Shown here piece after piece: positions 34,693-43,131 of a DNA stretch of 64,000 bases (within the stretch, counting starts at the first letter, position 1; every line of letters begins with the position of its first letter). The DNA is taken from assembly GCA_947503275.1 (NCBI GenBank), contig CANNCZ010000001.1, positions 186,001-250,000 on the forward strand, written 5' to 3'. A model generated the notes under the pieces. It searched no databases. It worked only from the letters and a program-made list of their open reading frames with translations, and was not told the DNA's origin. The position numbers and the translations under genes were made by a program. Origin of the DNA: an uncultured Erythrobacter sp. (lineage in GTDB: Bacteria; Pseudomonadota; Alphaproteobacteria; Sphingomonadales; Sphingomonadaceae).

Positions 34693-35681
34693 CAGATCTC
34701 GTCGTAAACCACTTCGAGGGACTCTTTTTCTTCGAACACGCCGCCGCGCATATCCGCCTGTGTTGCGGGGATCAGCTCGTAATTGCCGCCTGTCTCATCA
34801 GGGCTAAACAGGCCAAGCAATCCGTCTTGATCGAGCGGGGTTGGCTGCAAGGGAGGCGCTTCTGCGACATTCACCGCCAGCGTTTCGAACAGGCTGGCCC
34901 ATTCGCCGCCGGGCTTGCCGATGATTTGGTAATTCGCTGATTTGCGCCGAATATCTTCATCTGCAGGGATCGCTGTCAGGACAGGAATGCCGACCTCTTC
35001 AGCAAAAGCATGCGCTTCGCCAGTGCCATCATCCTTGTTTACGATCATGCCAGCCACACCGACATTGCCGCCCATTTTGCGGAAGTACTCAACCGCGTGA
35101 CAAACATTGTTCGCGACATAGAGCGATTGCATGTCGTTCGATCCGACAACGATCACTTTTTGGCACATGTCGCGCGCAATCGGCAGGCCGAACCCGCCGC
35201 ACACAACATCGCCTAGGAAATCGAGTAGGACGTAATCAAAGCCCCATTCGTGAAAGCCGAGTTTCTCCAGCAATTCAAAGCCGTGAATGATGCCGCGGCC
35301 ACCGCATCCCCGGCCAACCTCTGGCCCGCCAAGCTCCATGGCGAAAACACCGTCGCGTTGGAAACACACGTCTTCGATGCTGACGTCTTCGCCCGCGAGC
35401 TTCTTCTTGGACGATGTTTCGATGATGGTGGGGCACGACTTGCCGCCAAACAGCAGGCTAGTCGTGTCAGATTTTGGATCGCAACCGATCAGCAACACGC
35501 GCTTGCCCTGTTGCGCCATCATATAGCTGAGGTTGGAGAGCGCGAAGCTCTTGCCCGAACCGCCCTTGCCGTAAATCGCTATAACCTGAGTTTCGCTGGT
35601 CACTTCACCGGTGTGGACCGGATCGGGCTCTTGGCTCGCTTCTTCGCGCAGCGCATCTGTTTGGATATCTAACATCGTCAT
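34692..35681 (-). CDS. bchX: Chlorophyllide a reductase iron protein
   Basis: 329 residues, NifH-like. The P-loop is YGKGGSGKSFALSNLS, with the serine that distinguishes BchX from BchL. Cluster cysteines are in GRGCGGRGIIHG and DVVCGGFGLPIA. It feeds electrons to BchYZ. A start overlap with the bchC stop (ATGA) couples translation; the second ATG two codons on is an alternative. Confidence 0.95.
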   Translation of the reverse strand: MTMLDIQTDALREEASQEPDPVHTGEVTSETQVIAIYGKGGSGKSFALSNLSYMMAQQGKRVLLIGCDPKSDTTSLLFGGKSCPTIIETSSKKKLAGEDVSIEDVCFQRDGVFAMELGGPEVGRGCGGRGIIHGFELLEKLGFHEWGFDYVLLDFLGDVVCGGFGLPIARDMCQKVIVVGSNDMQSLYVANNVCHAVEYFRKMGGNVGVAGMIVNKDDGTGEAHAFAEEVGIPVLTAIPADEDIRRKSANYQIIGKPGGEWASLFETLAVNVAEAPPLQPTPLDQDGLLGLFSPDETGGNYELIPATQADMRGGVFEEKESLEVVYDEI

Positions 35682-36613
35682 GCTGCGTTGCTCCAGTCGA
35701 GTACCATTTTCAGGCAGTTTGGATCGGTGAAGGCCTGCGGGTAAGCGGCGAGCGCCTGATCTGCGGGACGGCGATCCGTGATGAGATTGGCGAGGTCGAG
35801 CTTGCGATCCTCAATCAACGTGCGCGTCGCGGCCATATCGGCAGGCTGCCATTCGGCGGCGATGCGCAGGCGCGCTTCCTTCATAAAAGCGGGCGGAAAG
35901 GCGAAATTGATGCGGCTGGCGTAAAAGCCGGCGAGTGTGATCTCACCACCTTTGGCCAAGCGTCCGATCAATGCGTCAAAGATGCCCGCATCGCCGCTCG
36001 CATCATAGATGGAGGCGTAGTCGCGGCGTTCATCTGCATCAGGTGATTTGACAGAATACCCTTGGGCGCCGCTGCGCCGCGCTTCGTTGGTTTCCCAGAC
36101 GGTGGGGGCGGGCGCGCCCGTGGCGATGGTGATGCGTGCGAGCAGTCGGCCAAGCACGCCGTGCCCGACAATGAGATCCGGCCCAGTGCCGCCTTCAATC
36201 GCGTGGAAAGCGGTTGCGGCCAGTGCGCAAAGCACTCCGTCCGCTCCCAGAGTTTCGGGAACAGGCAAGGCTCGCGCTGATGGAACGACCAGTTGGCGTG
36301 CTGTCCCGCCGAACAGGCCGCGTGCATCGGTGTAGCAATTGGCACCGGGCACAAACACCCACTCGCCAATTCGGCCACTGGCATCCGAACCTGCTTCGAT
36401 GATCCGTCCGACTGATTCGTAACCGGGCACGAGCGGATAGCCCATGCCGGGGAAGTCAGGCATCCGCCCGCTCCACAGTAATTTTTCGGTTCCTGAACTG
36501 ATGCCGCTCCAAGCGATTTCAACGAGTACATCGCTATCACCGACTGGATTCAGCTCAAGCGAGCGGAGCGCCAAACGCTCCGGTCCCTCAAGAATCACAG
36601 CCAGTGTGTGCAT
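35678..36613 (-). CDS. bchC: 3-hydroxyethyl bacteriochlorophyllide dehydrogenase
   Basis: 311 residues, medium-chain dehydrogenase fold: PGYESVGRI near residue 65, nucleotide motif VGHGVLGRLLARI near 158. It oxidises the hydroxyethyl group made by BchF to the 3-acetyl group. The frame is open to 36652, but ATG at 36613 (MHTLAVILEGPERL) has AGAGGCG just upstream and is the family start. First gene of bchCXYZ-pufBALM, under a promoter with a PpsR site. Confidence 0.93.
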   Translation of the reverse strand: MHTLAVILEGPERLALRSLELNPVGDSDVLVEIAWSGISSGTEKLLWSGRMPDFPGMGYPLVPGYESVGRIIEAGSDASGRIGEWVFVPGANCYTDARGLFGGTARQLVVPSARALPVPETLGADGVLCALAATAFHAIEGGTGPDLIVGHGVLGRLLARITIATGAPAPTVWETNEARRSGAQGYSVKSPDADERRDYASIYDASGDAGIFDALIGRLAKGGEITLAGFYASRINFAFPPAFMKEARLRIAAEWQPADMAATRTLIEDRKLDLANLITDRRPADQALAAYPQAFTDPNCLKMVLDWSNAA

Positions 36614-36690
36614 TATCGCCTCTGTTCCCCTTCGACGCCGTTGATCCCTCACGACTCGCGAAGTGTCTATTTCTAGACTCTCTCACCCAT

Positions 36691-36731
36691 TTGCTACGCT
36701 TTACATATTAAAGTGTCAATTAAAGCGGACA
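36691..36731 (-). promoter_or_regulatory. bchC promoter with overlapping PpsR operator
   Basis: TGTCAATTAAAGCGGACA (36714-36731) fits TGT-N12-ACA exactly. On the minus strand its end is TTGACA (complement of 36714-36719), a perfect -35. A 17-base spacer leads to TAGCAA (complement of 36691-36696) as -10, about 75 bases before the bchC start. Repressor binding would cover the -35 box. Confidence 0.7.
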
Positions 36732-36740
36732 CATTAATTG

Positions 36741-37868
36741 TCAGGCCTTTGCGACAACGATGCTGGCGTTGACCGGTTGCGGGGTTGCGATGGTGCGAGT
36801 GCTTGAAAAACCTGCGCTTCTCAGCATTCCCGTGATCTCACCGCTGCTGCGTGCGCGGCCAGAGCCCATGGCCCACAGATACATGCCGAAAAATGCCTCA
36901 CCCATGCCCTCTGCGCCGGGCACGCGGGCCATGGGTTCAGCGATTAGCAACCGGCCACCGGGGGCAAGGCTGGCGCGGATATTTGCGAGCAATTTTGAAG
37001 CCGGTTCATCGTCATGGTCGTGCAGGATGCGCACCAGCGAGATGATGTCATAGCCTGTGGGAATGGCGTCTTCAAAAAAGTTGCCGGGATGCGCGCTTAC
37101 ACGATCTGATCCCACTGCTTCGGCGAGAACCTGAGCGCCGGTCTCGACCACTTCGGGCAAGTCGAACAGGCCGAGATGCAGGCTGGAATTTGCCTGCCCC
37201 ATCCGCGTCAGAAATGCCCCATGTCCTCCACCGACATCGAGCAGTTTTGCGCCGGTGGGAAAGCGGAAGCTCGCGAGCACTTGATCGGCGACAAAGTGTT
37301 GAGAAGCCGCCATCAATTCGGAATATTCGCGCGTTTTCTCTCCCGACTTTGCGGCCCCGTGCAAGGCCCCTGCATAGGACCAGTAACGCGACAGGTCAGT
37401 TGACTCTTTGCGATCCTGGCGCAGCAGTTCCATGGGGTCCGCAAGGTCGGCGTATAAAAGGCGGTGGTGTCGCACCATCGCCTGAGCGCCCATGTCGGCA
37501 GCGAGAACCGCGCCTTGCTCGCCCAACATCCAGCCATCCGAGTGCGCTTCTTCGGACAGTCGCAGAGCCCGCCCGGCACGCAACAAGGTCAGCGCTGCCT
37601 CCTTGGATAGATCAATCTCTGCGGCGACCGCATTCGCGCCAATCGGACCCTTTGCCAATGTGTCAAACAGACCGCTCTCCACATAGGCGCGCAGGGTCTG
37701 TGTATAGGTGAAGCCAGCGACCAGATCGAATGCTGCGCTTGCGCGGCTACGTGCGATCAGATTGATCAACGGAAGCTTCGCTGCCCAATATTGAAAACGC
37801 GGATTGGCGAACACAGCGTTGCGCCGCGCAATGTAGCGAGCTTTGAATGATAGTGGGCCGGGCTCCAC
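36741..37868 (-). CDS. crtF: Hydroxyneurosporene/demethylspheroidene O-methyltransferase
   Basis: About 375 residues. SAM-dependent methyltransferase that makes the methoxy end group of spheroidene-type carotenoids. SAM motif LLDVGGGHGAFLTRM lies near residue 205, the N-terminal dimerisation region with FANPRFQYWAAKLP near 18, and GGRLLIAEPMARVPGAEGMGEAFFGMYLWAMGSG near the C-terminus. The start is uncertain. GTG at 37868 fits the family N-terminus and lies downstream of the PpsR operator, but has no Shine-Dalgarno. GTG 37892 and ATGs at 37919 and 37928 are in frame, the last two placing the operator inside the gene. Confidence 0.88.
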   Translation of the reverse strand: MEPGPLSFKARYIARRNAVFANPRFQYWAAKLPLINLIARSRASAAFDLVAGFTYTQTLRAYVESGLFDTLAKGPIGANAVAAEIDLSKEAALTLLRAGRALRLSEEAHSDGWMLGEQGAVLAADMGAQAMVRHHRLLYADLADPMELLRQDRKESTDLSRYWSYAGALHGAAKSGEKTREYSELMAASQHFVADQVLASFRFPTGAKLLDVGGGHGAFLTRMGQANSSLHLGLFDLPEVVETGAQVLAEAVGSDRVSAHPGNFFEDAIPTGYDIISLVRILHDHDDEPASKLLANIRASLAPGGRLLIAEPMARVPGAEGMGEAFFGMYLWAMGSGRARSSGEITGMLRSAGFSSTRTIATPQPVNASIVVAKA

Positions 37869-37898
37869 TATTGGAATTCTGATATTTGACACAGCATT

Positions 37899-37916
37899 TG
37901 TCCAAATTGTTGGACA
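37899..37916. promoter_or_regulatory. Perfect PpsR/CrtJ palindrome between crtF and crtD
   Basis: TGTCCAAATTGTTGGACA matches TGT-N12-ACA with both arms (TGTCCAA/TTGGACA) complete. It sits between the divergent crtF and crtD, 76 bases before the crtD ATG, where one repressor could control both transcripts. Confidence 0.75.
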
Positions 37917-37991
37917 CATGCTATCCATGCGTCAATAGTAATGTCGAGACTCGGGTCGGTAATGTTCGTCTGAGTAGCATCGGGGAGAGCG

Positions 37992-39566
37992 ATGGGCGGT
38001 TCTATCGTCGTAATCGGAGCAGGAATGGGCGGGCTCGCCAGCGCAGCCCAGCTTGCTGCGCGTGGATACGATGTCACCGTTGTCGAAAAAGAGGCCGAAG
38101 TGGGCGGCAAAGCCCGCCGGGTCATGGTTGATGGACATCCAGTCGATGCCGGGCCCACCGTTTTCACAATGCGCGATGTGTTCGATGGGATCTTCCAATC
38201 CTGCGGCACCCGGTTGGAAGATCACGTCCACCTGCGCCGCTCCGAAGTGATCGCGCGCCACGCTTGGGATGAGAACCAGACACTCGACCTGTTCGCCGAT
38301 CCTGTACGCAGCGAAGAGGCGGTGGGCGATTTTGCCGGAGCGAGCGCCGCAAAGGGCTATCGCGAGTTCCGCCATGCCACGAGGCGCATGTATGACATCC
38401 TCAACGAACCGATGATGCGCGGCGACAATGTCAGCACGCCGCTGCCGCTTCTCTGGCGCATCGGTCTGTGGCGTTTTGACGCTTTCGCGGCGATGCGCCC
38501 ACATCAGAATATGTGGAAGGCTTTGGGCGGTTTCTTCCCTGATCCGCGCCTGCAACAATTGTTTGGCCGATACGCCACCTATTGCGGGTCATCGCCGTTT
38601 GCTGCGCCCGCGACATTGATGTTGATCGCGCATGTTGAGGCGACCGGCGTGTGGCTGATTGATGGCGGTATCCACGCTCTGGCTCAGGCTTTGCGCAAAA
38701 TTGCCGAAGCCAAGGGTGTGCGGTTTCGGATGAACGCTGCGGTGGCCGAAGTGCTCGTCGAACGCGGGCAGGGCGCGAAAGGCGTGCGGCTGGCGACAGG
38801 TGAACGGATTGCCGCCGATGCGGTGATTTGCAACGCCGATCCCGGCGCGATCGCTTCGGGGAAATTTGGCGGTCAAGCGCGGGTAGCGGTGAAACCATTG
38901 CCGGCGGAGAAACGCTCTTTATCAGCGATCGTGTGGTTTGCTTATGCGCAAAGCAGCGGGTTCGACCTGTCGCATCACAACGTCTTTTTCTCATCCGATT
39001 ACGCGCGCGAATTCAACCAGATCGCAAGCGGCCAAACACCCAGTGAGCCCTCGGTCTATGTCTGCGCACAAGATCGTGGAGGGCACCGCCTAGGGGCAGA
39101 AACCATCACCAAAGGTCGGCGCGAACGCATCCAAATCATCGTCAACGCGCCCGCCAATGGCGACACACATTCCTACCCACCTGAGGAGACCGAGCAATGC
39201 ACAGCCCAGATGAGAGCAACGCTGGAGCGATGCGGCCTGAGGCTGGAGGATCCCATGCCCCACTCTCTGGCCAGCCCGGCGGATTGGGAGGCGCTGTTCC
39301 CAGCCACAGGAGGCGCCCTATATGGCAGAGCGTCGCACGGCTCGGCGGCCTCATTCCTGAGACAAGGTCCACGCACGCGCATACCGGGCCTCTATTGCGC
39401 GGGCGGGGCGACGCATCCCTCAGCCGGGGTCCCGATGGCCGCCTTGTCCGGACTGCTCGCAGCGAAGAAGGTCGACGCGGACCTCGCTTCGACGAAGCAG
39501 TCCCACCGGGTGGCTATACCTGGTGGTATATCGACGCGATCAGCGCGGACGGGCGTCACGGGCTGA
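37992..39566 (+). CDS. crtD: Hydroxy/methoxyneurosporene desaturase
   Basis: 524 residues, CrtI-type FAD desaturase. FAD motif VVIGAGMGGLASAAQLA is at residues 6-22, then VEKEAEVGGKAR, the CrtD-like DAGPTVFTMRDVFDGIF near 53, and C-terminal GLYCAGGATHPSAGVPMAALSG near 475. CrtD, rather than the phytoene desaturase CrtI, is favoured by the position between crtF and crtC. It introduces the 3,4 double bond after CrtC hydration. GAGAGCG lies a few bases before the ATG at 37992. Its 3' end overlaps crtC heavily; the last about 30 residues past the conserved domain are likely just read-through of crtC sequence. Confidence 0.88.
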   Translation: MGGSIVVIGAGMGGLASAAQLAARGYDVTVVEKEAEVGGKARRVMVDGHPVDAGPTVFTMRDVFDGIFQSCGTRLEDHVHLRRSEVIARHAWDENQTLDLFADPVRSEEAVGDFAGASAAKGYREFRHATRRMYDILNEPMMRGDNVSTPLPLLWRIGLWRFDAFAAMRPHQNMWKALGGFFPDPRLQQLFGRYATYCGSSPFAAPATLMLIAHVEATGVWLIDGGIHALAQALRKIAEAKGVRFRMNAAVAEVLVERGQGAKGVRLATGERIAADAVICNADPGAIASGKFGGQARVAVKPLPAEKRSLSAIVWFAYAQSSGFDLSHHNVFFSSDYAREFNQIASGQTPSEPSVYVCAQDRGGHRLGAETITKGRRERIQIIVNAPANGDTHSYPPEETEQCTAQMRATLERCGLRLEDPMPHSLASPADWEALFPATGGALYGRASHGSAASFLRQGPRTRIPGLYCAGGATHPSAGVPMAALSGLLAAKKVDADLASTKQSHRVAIPGGISTRSARTGVTG

Positions 39567-40405
39567 CCATTATCGCGTTTTTGGGAAGCGTATTCTCGCC
39601 CTATTACAAATCCAGCGGACGCGGCGATCCGATTGACCATAGCTCGTTGAATGTGGCCTTGTATGGCCCCGATCATCGCTGGGTTATGACCGAGCGGCCG
39701 AGCGGCGATGTGACCCGCGATGCGCAAAATCTGGTGATCGGGTCTAGCGCGGTTCGCTGGGACGGCAATGCTCTGGAGATTGATATTGAGGAGCAGGATA
39801 AGCGGCTTTTCAACCCCTTTCGGCGGCGCGTTTGTGGTAAGGTGCGGGTGTATCCTGAGGCGCTGAACCCGACCAGCTTTGCGCTTGATCCGGCGCAGAA
39901 CCACATCTGGCATTGCATGGCCCCGCGCGCCCGGATCGAAGTCGAAATGGAAAAGCCCGGCCTGTCTTGGAGCGGACAAGGATATTTCGACCACAACCGC
40001 GGCTCTGAGCCGTTGGAGACCGGCTTTAACACCTGGCATTGGTCGCGCGCGCACATGAAAGAAGGCGCGGTGGTTTGCTATGAGGGTGAACGCGGCGATG
40101 GATCACTCTTCGCCAGCGCCATCCGATTTGACCGCGATGGAATCCCCGCTGAAGTGCCTCTGCCCGCAATGGCTGGATTGCCCAATAGCAAGTGGCAAGT
40201 GGGACGGCGCACGCGTTCTGAAATTGGCGTGGCGGAGGTCCGGCGGACATGGGAGGACACGCCTTTCTACGCGCGATCCGAACTGTCATCGCGGCTTTTC
40301 GGCGAAGATGTCGTGGCTGTTCAAGAAAGCTTAGACATGCGGCGTTTCGCATCGCCTGTGGTGCAATTTATGCTGCCGTTTCGGATGCCTCGCGGACCCG
40401 CTTAA
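39395..40405 (+). CDS. crtC: Carotenoid 1,2-hydratase
   Basis: Adds water to the terminal double bond of neurosporene/lycopene, the first step of the acyclic xanthophyll branch. The conserved region begins at about 39479 (GPRFDEAVPPGGYTWWYIDAISADG, HGLTIIAFLGSVFSPYY) and ends in DMRRFASPVVQFMLPFRMPRGPA, both diagnostic. The start is unclear. TTG at 39395 is the last start codon before the domain but lacks a Shine-Dalgarno. ATG at 39197 has GAGGAG about 9 bases upstream but would lie 370 bases inside crtD and add a low-complexity Arg/Gly-rich segment. Either way it overlaps crtD by at least 170 bases in another frame. Confidence 0.85.
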   Translation: MRGRGDASLSRGPDGRLVRTARSEEGRRGPRFDEAVPPGGYTWWYIDAISADGRHGLTIIAFLGSVFSPYYKSSGRGDPIDHSSLNVALYGPDHRWVMTERPSGDVTRDAQNLVIGSSAVRWDGNALEIDIEEQDKRLFNPFRRRVCGKVRVYPEALNPTSFALDPAQNHIWHCMAPRARIEVEMEKPGLSWSGQGYFDHNRGSEPLETGFNTWHWSRAHMKEGAVVCYEGERGDGSLFASAIRFDRDGIPAEVPLPAMAGLPNSKWQVGRRTRSEIGVAEVRRTWEDTPFYARSELSSRLFGEDVVAVQESLDMRRFASPVVQFMLPFRMPRGPA

Positions 40406-40560
40406 ACGTCTTCCTCGGCTTTCTTAGCTTTCGCTTCCTCAGCGGCTTTTGCTTCGCGACTTTGACGCAGCTCGCGGCGCATTTTGGACCATTGCCAAAT
40501 GCCAAAACCCATTGCGATCCCATAGAAAAACACCAGCTCTATCCATGCAATGTTGCCCAT
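40402..40560 (-). CDS. Small single-span membrane protein downstream of bchO
   Basis: 52 residues: short N-terminus, one membrane helix (WIELVFFYGIAMGFGIWQW, about residues 5-23), then a basic-acidic helical tail (KMRRELRQSREAKAAEEAKAKKAEEDV) that looks like a cytoplasmic coiled coil. The ATG at 40560 has a full AAGGAG about 7 bases upstream, the strongest support that it is translated; the frame continues to 40605 without need. It follows bchO by 13 bases, so it ends the bchIDO transcript. Its stop overlaps the crtC stop tail to tail. No family recognised. Confidence 0.75.
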   Translation of the reverse strand: MGNIAWIELVFFYGIAMGFGIWQWSKMRRELRQSREAKAAEEAKAKKAEEDV

Positions 40561-40573
40561 GTCTGGCTCCTTT

Positions 40574-41467
40574 CTAGGCGGTCTTTTCAAGGTGGGCAGC
40601 GGCAAAGGCGGCGATCAGTTTGGCCGCCTGTTCAGGCGCTTCTTCATGCGCAAGATGGCCCAATTCGGGTAGGCTTTCCAGCCGCGATGTCGGCAGCCAC
40701 TCATGCGCCTCCTTCGCCCAATCGAGTGGGATCGCAGCGTCCTTATCCGAATGCAGCAACAGCACCGGATTGGTGACCTCATGCATGCGCGTGCGCAGGG
40801 TTGGTAAATCCCAATTCGCCATCATCGCCAATGCACCTTTTGTGTGGTTCGAATTGCGCAAAAGGGTTGAATAGCAAGCAAGACCCGCTGCATCGATGCG
40901 AGAATGGGTGGAGCGATAGATAAACCGCTCCGCCTCACTACCGAAGCCCGCCGCCGCGCTGAATATTCGGGGGACGAGCGGGTTGACGAAGAGCAGTTTG
41001 GCGAGCGCTGGGAACACTTGCGCAGCCGGTCCGGGGAACGGACGCAGCGCGGCGTTGAGGCCAATCACTGGCCCTGAAAAGCCGTAATCCAGAGCGAGTT
41101 GCAGCGCGAGCGCTGCGCCTGCTGAATGCCCGACGATCCCATCGGGGGCAAAGCCAGTCTCCGCCAACAATTGCGCAATCGCACTGGCCATTTGGGGCAG
41201 CGACATATCGGTCGGTGGGTGCCCCGTGGTGAAGGCGTGGCGCGGCAAATCGGGAGCGAGTACATCGAAATCGTGCGCCAAGAGTGGCATGACCCCGCGC
41301 CAGCTATGGACCGATGCTCCGGTGCCGTGGAGCAAAAGGAGACGAGGTTTGCCCGCCTCTCCCATCCTCTGAATATGCCAATTTGCTCTGCCAACCGGCA
41401 CAAATGCGCTGTTCTCGCGATGAGGCCAAATGCGTCCTTCGCGTTCCCAATTAAGAGCGCCGCTCAC
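40574..41467 (-). CDS. bchO: Alpha/beta hydrolase BchO, Mg-chelatase accessory
   Basis: 297 residues. Alpha/beta-hydrolase fold with LLLHGTGASVHSWRGVMPLL near residue 44, the nucleophile elbow GHSAGAALAL near 112, and the histidine in LPELGHLAHEEAPEQAAKLI near 270. BchO is always found with bchD/bchI and is thought to assist Mg chelation; its reaction is unproven. Start overlaps the bchD stop (ATGA). Confidence 0.9.
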   Translation of the reverse strand: MSGALNWEREGRIWPHRENSAFVPVGRANWHIQRMGEAGKPRLLLLHGTGASVHSWRGVMPLLAHDFDVLAPDLPRHAFTTGHPPTDMSLPQMASAIAQLLAETGFAPDGIVGHSAGAALALQLALDYGFSGPVIGLNAALRPFPGPAAQVFPALAKLLFVNPLVPRIFSAAAGFGSEAERFIYRSTHSRIDAAGLACYSTLLRNSNHTKGALAMMANWDLPTLRTRMHEVTNPVLLLHSDKDAAIPLDWAKEAHEWLPTSRLESLPELGHLAHEEAPEQAAKLIAAFAAAHLEKTA

Positions 41468-43131
41468 GCCGGAACCTTCGCCGCATCCGCCGCCGAAATC
41501 GCTTTATGCAACGCCTTCGCATCGGCGCGCGGCAATGCGAGGTAACGCGCGGCCATTGCTGCGGCCAATTCAGGTCCCTCGCGGCCCGGACGCGCGGAGA
41601 TATCGACCACGAGCGCATCCAATCCCGAACGCGCAATCGCCTTCGCAGCGGCCTGCGAATCTTCGCCCGCTTGCTTACGACCCGGCTGGCCATCGGCATC
41701 AATATTCGCACGGCCATCGGTCAGCACCACAAGGCTCGGCGTGCGACCGCGTGCCGCCACCGCATGGGCCGCTTCGCGCGCAGCGTTTAATCCCATGGCA
41801 AGCGGTGTGCCGCCGCCACCGGGAAGCTCTGCCAAAGCGCGGCGTGCCCGAGTGAGCGAGCGAGTGGGGGGCAGCAACATTTCTACGCTCTCCCCGCGAA
41901 AGGCGATCAGCGCAACCTCGCTGCGGGTGACATAGGCTTGGGCCAGCATCAGCTCGACCGCACCTTTTGCTTCTGCCAGCCGTGCCGCTGCCGCTGAACC
42001 CGATGCATCGACCGCAAAGATCGTGACGCGTGCGGCTTTCTCATCGAACCGGCGGACGCGCAAATCCTCTTTGCGCATGATGATCGGAGCGTCCGAACCG
42101 CTCTCACTGCGCCGCACACTCTGCCACGGAACAGCGGCGCGCAATGTGTCGATTAGCGCCAGCCGAGCACCACCGTGCGGCATACCGGGACGCGCGCCCA
42201 AGGGCTTCCCGCGAAGTCCTGATTTGCGCTTCTGCCCTGAGCCTGCTGCGCCGCGCTTGGGTGTTTGGCCCTTGACCAATTGCGCTAGCAAATCTGCCGG
42301 GATCGAAGCCGCCGCTGCCTCAACCATCAAGTCTTCGAGAGTTTGATCGCGTTCCTGATCCTCTGCATCCGAAGGCGTGTCGCCCGGATCGGAGGGAGGG
42401 GGTGGTTGATCTTCTGGTGGTTCGGGATCAGTGGACGGTAACTGAGTTGCGAGCGGGGCCAAGACCAACTTCGCCGCCGTCTCCAGATCGTCCCGCTTTG
42501 CAACGTTGCGCCCCTCCAAAGCTGCAGCGCCGCGTGCCGCTTCGCCTGCAAACAAAAGCGGCCGTAGTGATCCAATACCCAAAGCTGCCGCCGTTCCAGC
42601 GAGCGCCGTCAGAGCGTCATCCTCCAACGCAGCAACCGCACTCAGATCACCCGTCACATTTATTACAACATCGCGCCATTCACGCGATGCCGTGAGGTCG
42701 CAATGAAACGCCGCGCGCTCTGTCAAAGATACCGGCGGGGCATCCTCTGCCTCGGTCCCATCATCCAGCAGAACCAGCGCCACTTGGCGATCATCCAAGG
42801 CCTGCGCCAGTCGTCCAGCCACCCCATCATCCAACCGCTCCGCCATAGGCACAATCAGCGCACCGCCAGAGGCTTCTGCCAGAATTCCCTTGGTCGCAAT
42901 TGGCTTTCCGGCAGAAAGGCTGGCGGCAATATCGATCCCGCCCAACAGCCGCTCATCATCAACATGACCGGGCAGGCGTCGGCAGGGCAATGCCTCACCA
43001 ATCGCTTGCACCAAGGCATCGCGCGCAGGGGAGGCTCCGCGCAATATTATCGCGCCAAAGTTTAACGGGGCTAGGGTGAAGAGCCGAGCGGCAAGCAGCG
43101 CATCATGCGCGGTATCGCCGCGGCTGCTCAC
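41464..43131 (-). CDS. bchD: Magnesium chelatase subunit D
   Basis: 555 residues. An N-terminal AAA-like domain without a proper P-loop (residues 1-210), a Pro/Asp/Glu-rich linker (about 235-275), and a C-terminal von Willebrand A domain with the MIDAS motif DASGSAAA near 370 and VVLTDGRANID near 470. It bridges the BchI ATPase ring and BchH. Degenerate AAA plus vWA is the normal BchD state. ATGA overlaps on both sides with bchI and bchO. Confidence 0.94.
   Translation of the reverse strand: MSSRGDTAHDALLAARLFTLAPLNFGAIILRGASPARDALVQAIGEALPCRRLPGHVDDERLLGGIDIAASLSAGKPIATKGILAEASGGALIVPMAERLDDGVAGRLAQALDDRQVALVLLDDGTEAEDAPPVSLTERAAFHCDLTASREWRDVVINVTGDLSAVAALEDDALTALAGTAAALGIGSLRPLLFAGEAARGAAALEGRNVAKRDDLETAAKLVLAPLATQLPSTDPEPPEDQPPPPSDPGDTPSDAEDQERDQTLEDLMVEAAAASIPADLLAQLVKGQTPKRGAAGSGQKRKSGLRGKPLGARPGMPHGGARLALIDTLRAAVPWQSVRRSESGSDAPIIMRKEDLRVRRFDEKAARVTIFAVDASGSAAAARLAEAKGAVELMLAQAYVTRSEVALIAFRGESVEMLLPPTRSLTRARRALAELPGGGGTPLAMGLNAAREAAHAVAARGRTPSLVVLTDGRANIDADGQPGRKQAGEDSQAAAKAIARSGLDALVVDISARPGREGPELAAAMAARYLALPRADAKALHKAISAADAAKVPA

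Noticed and set aside
36663..36678. Second PpsR-like dyad TGTC...GAC in the bchC leader
   Set aside because: Spacing is two bases short and the distal triplet is missing.
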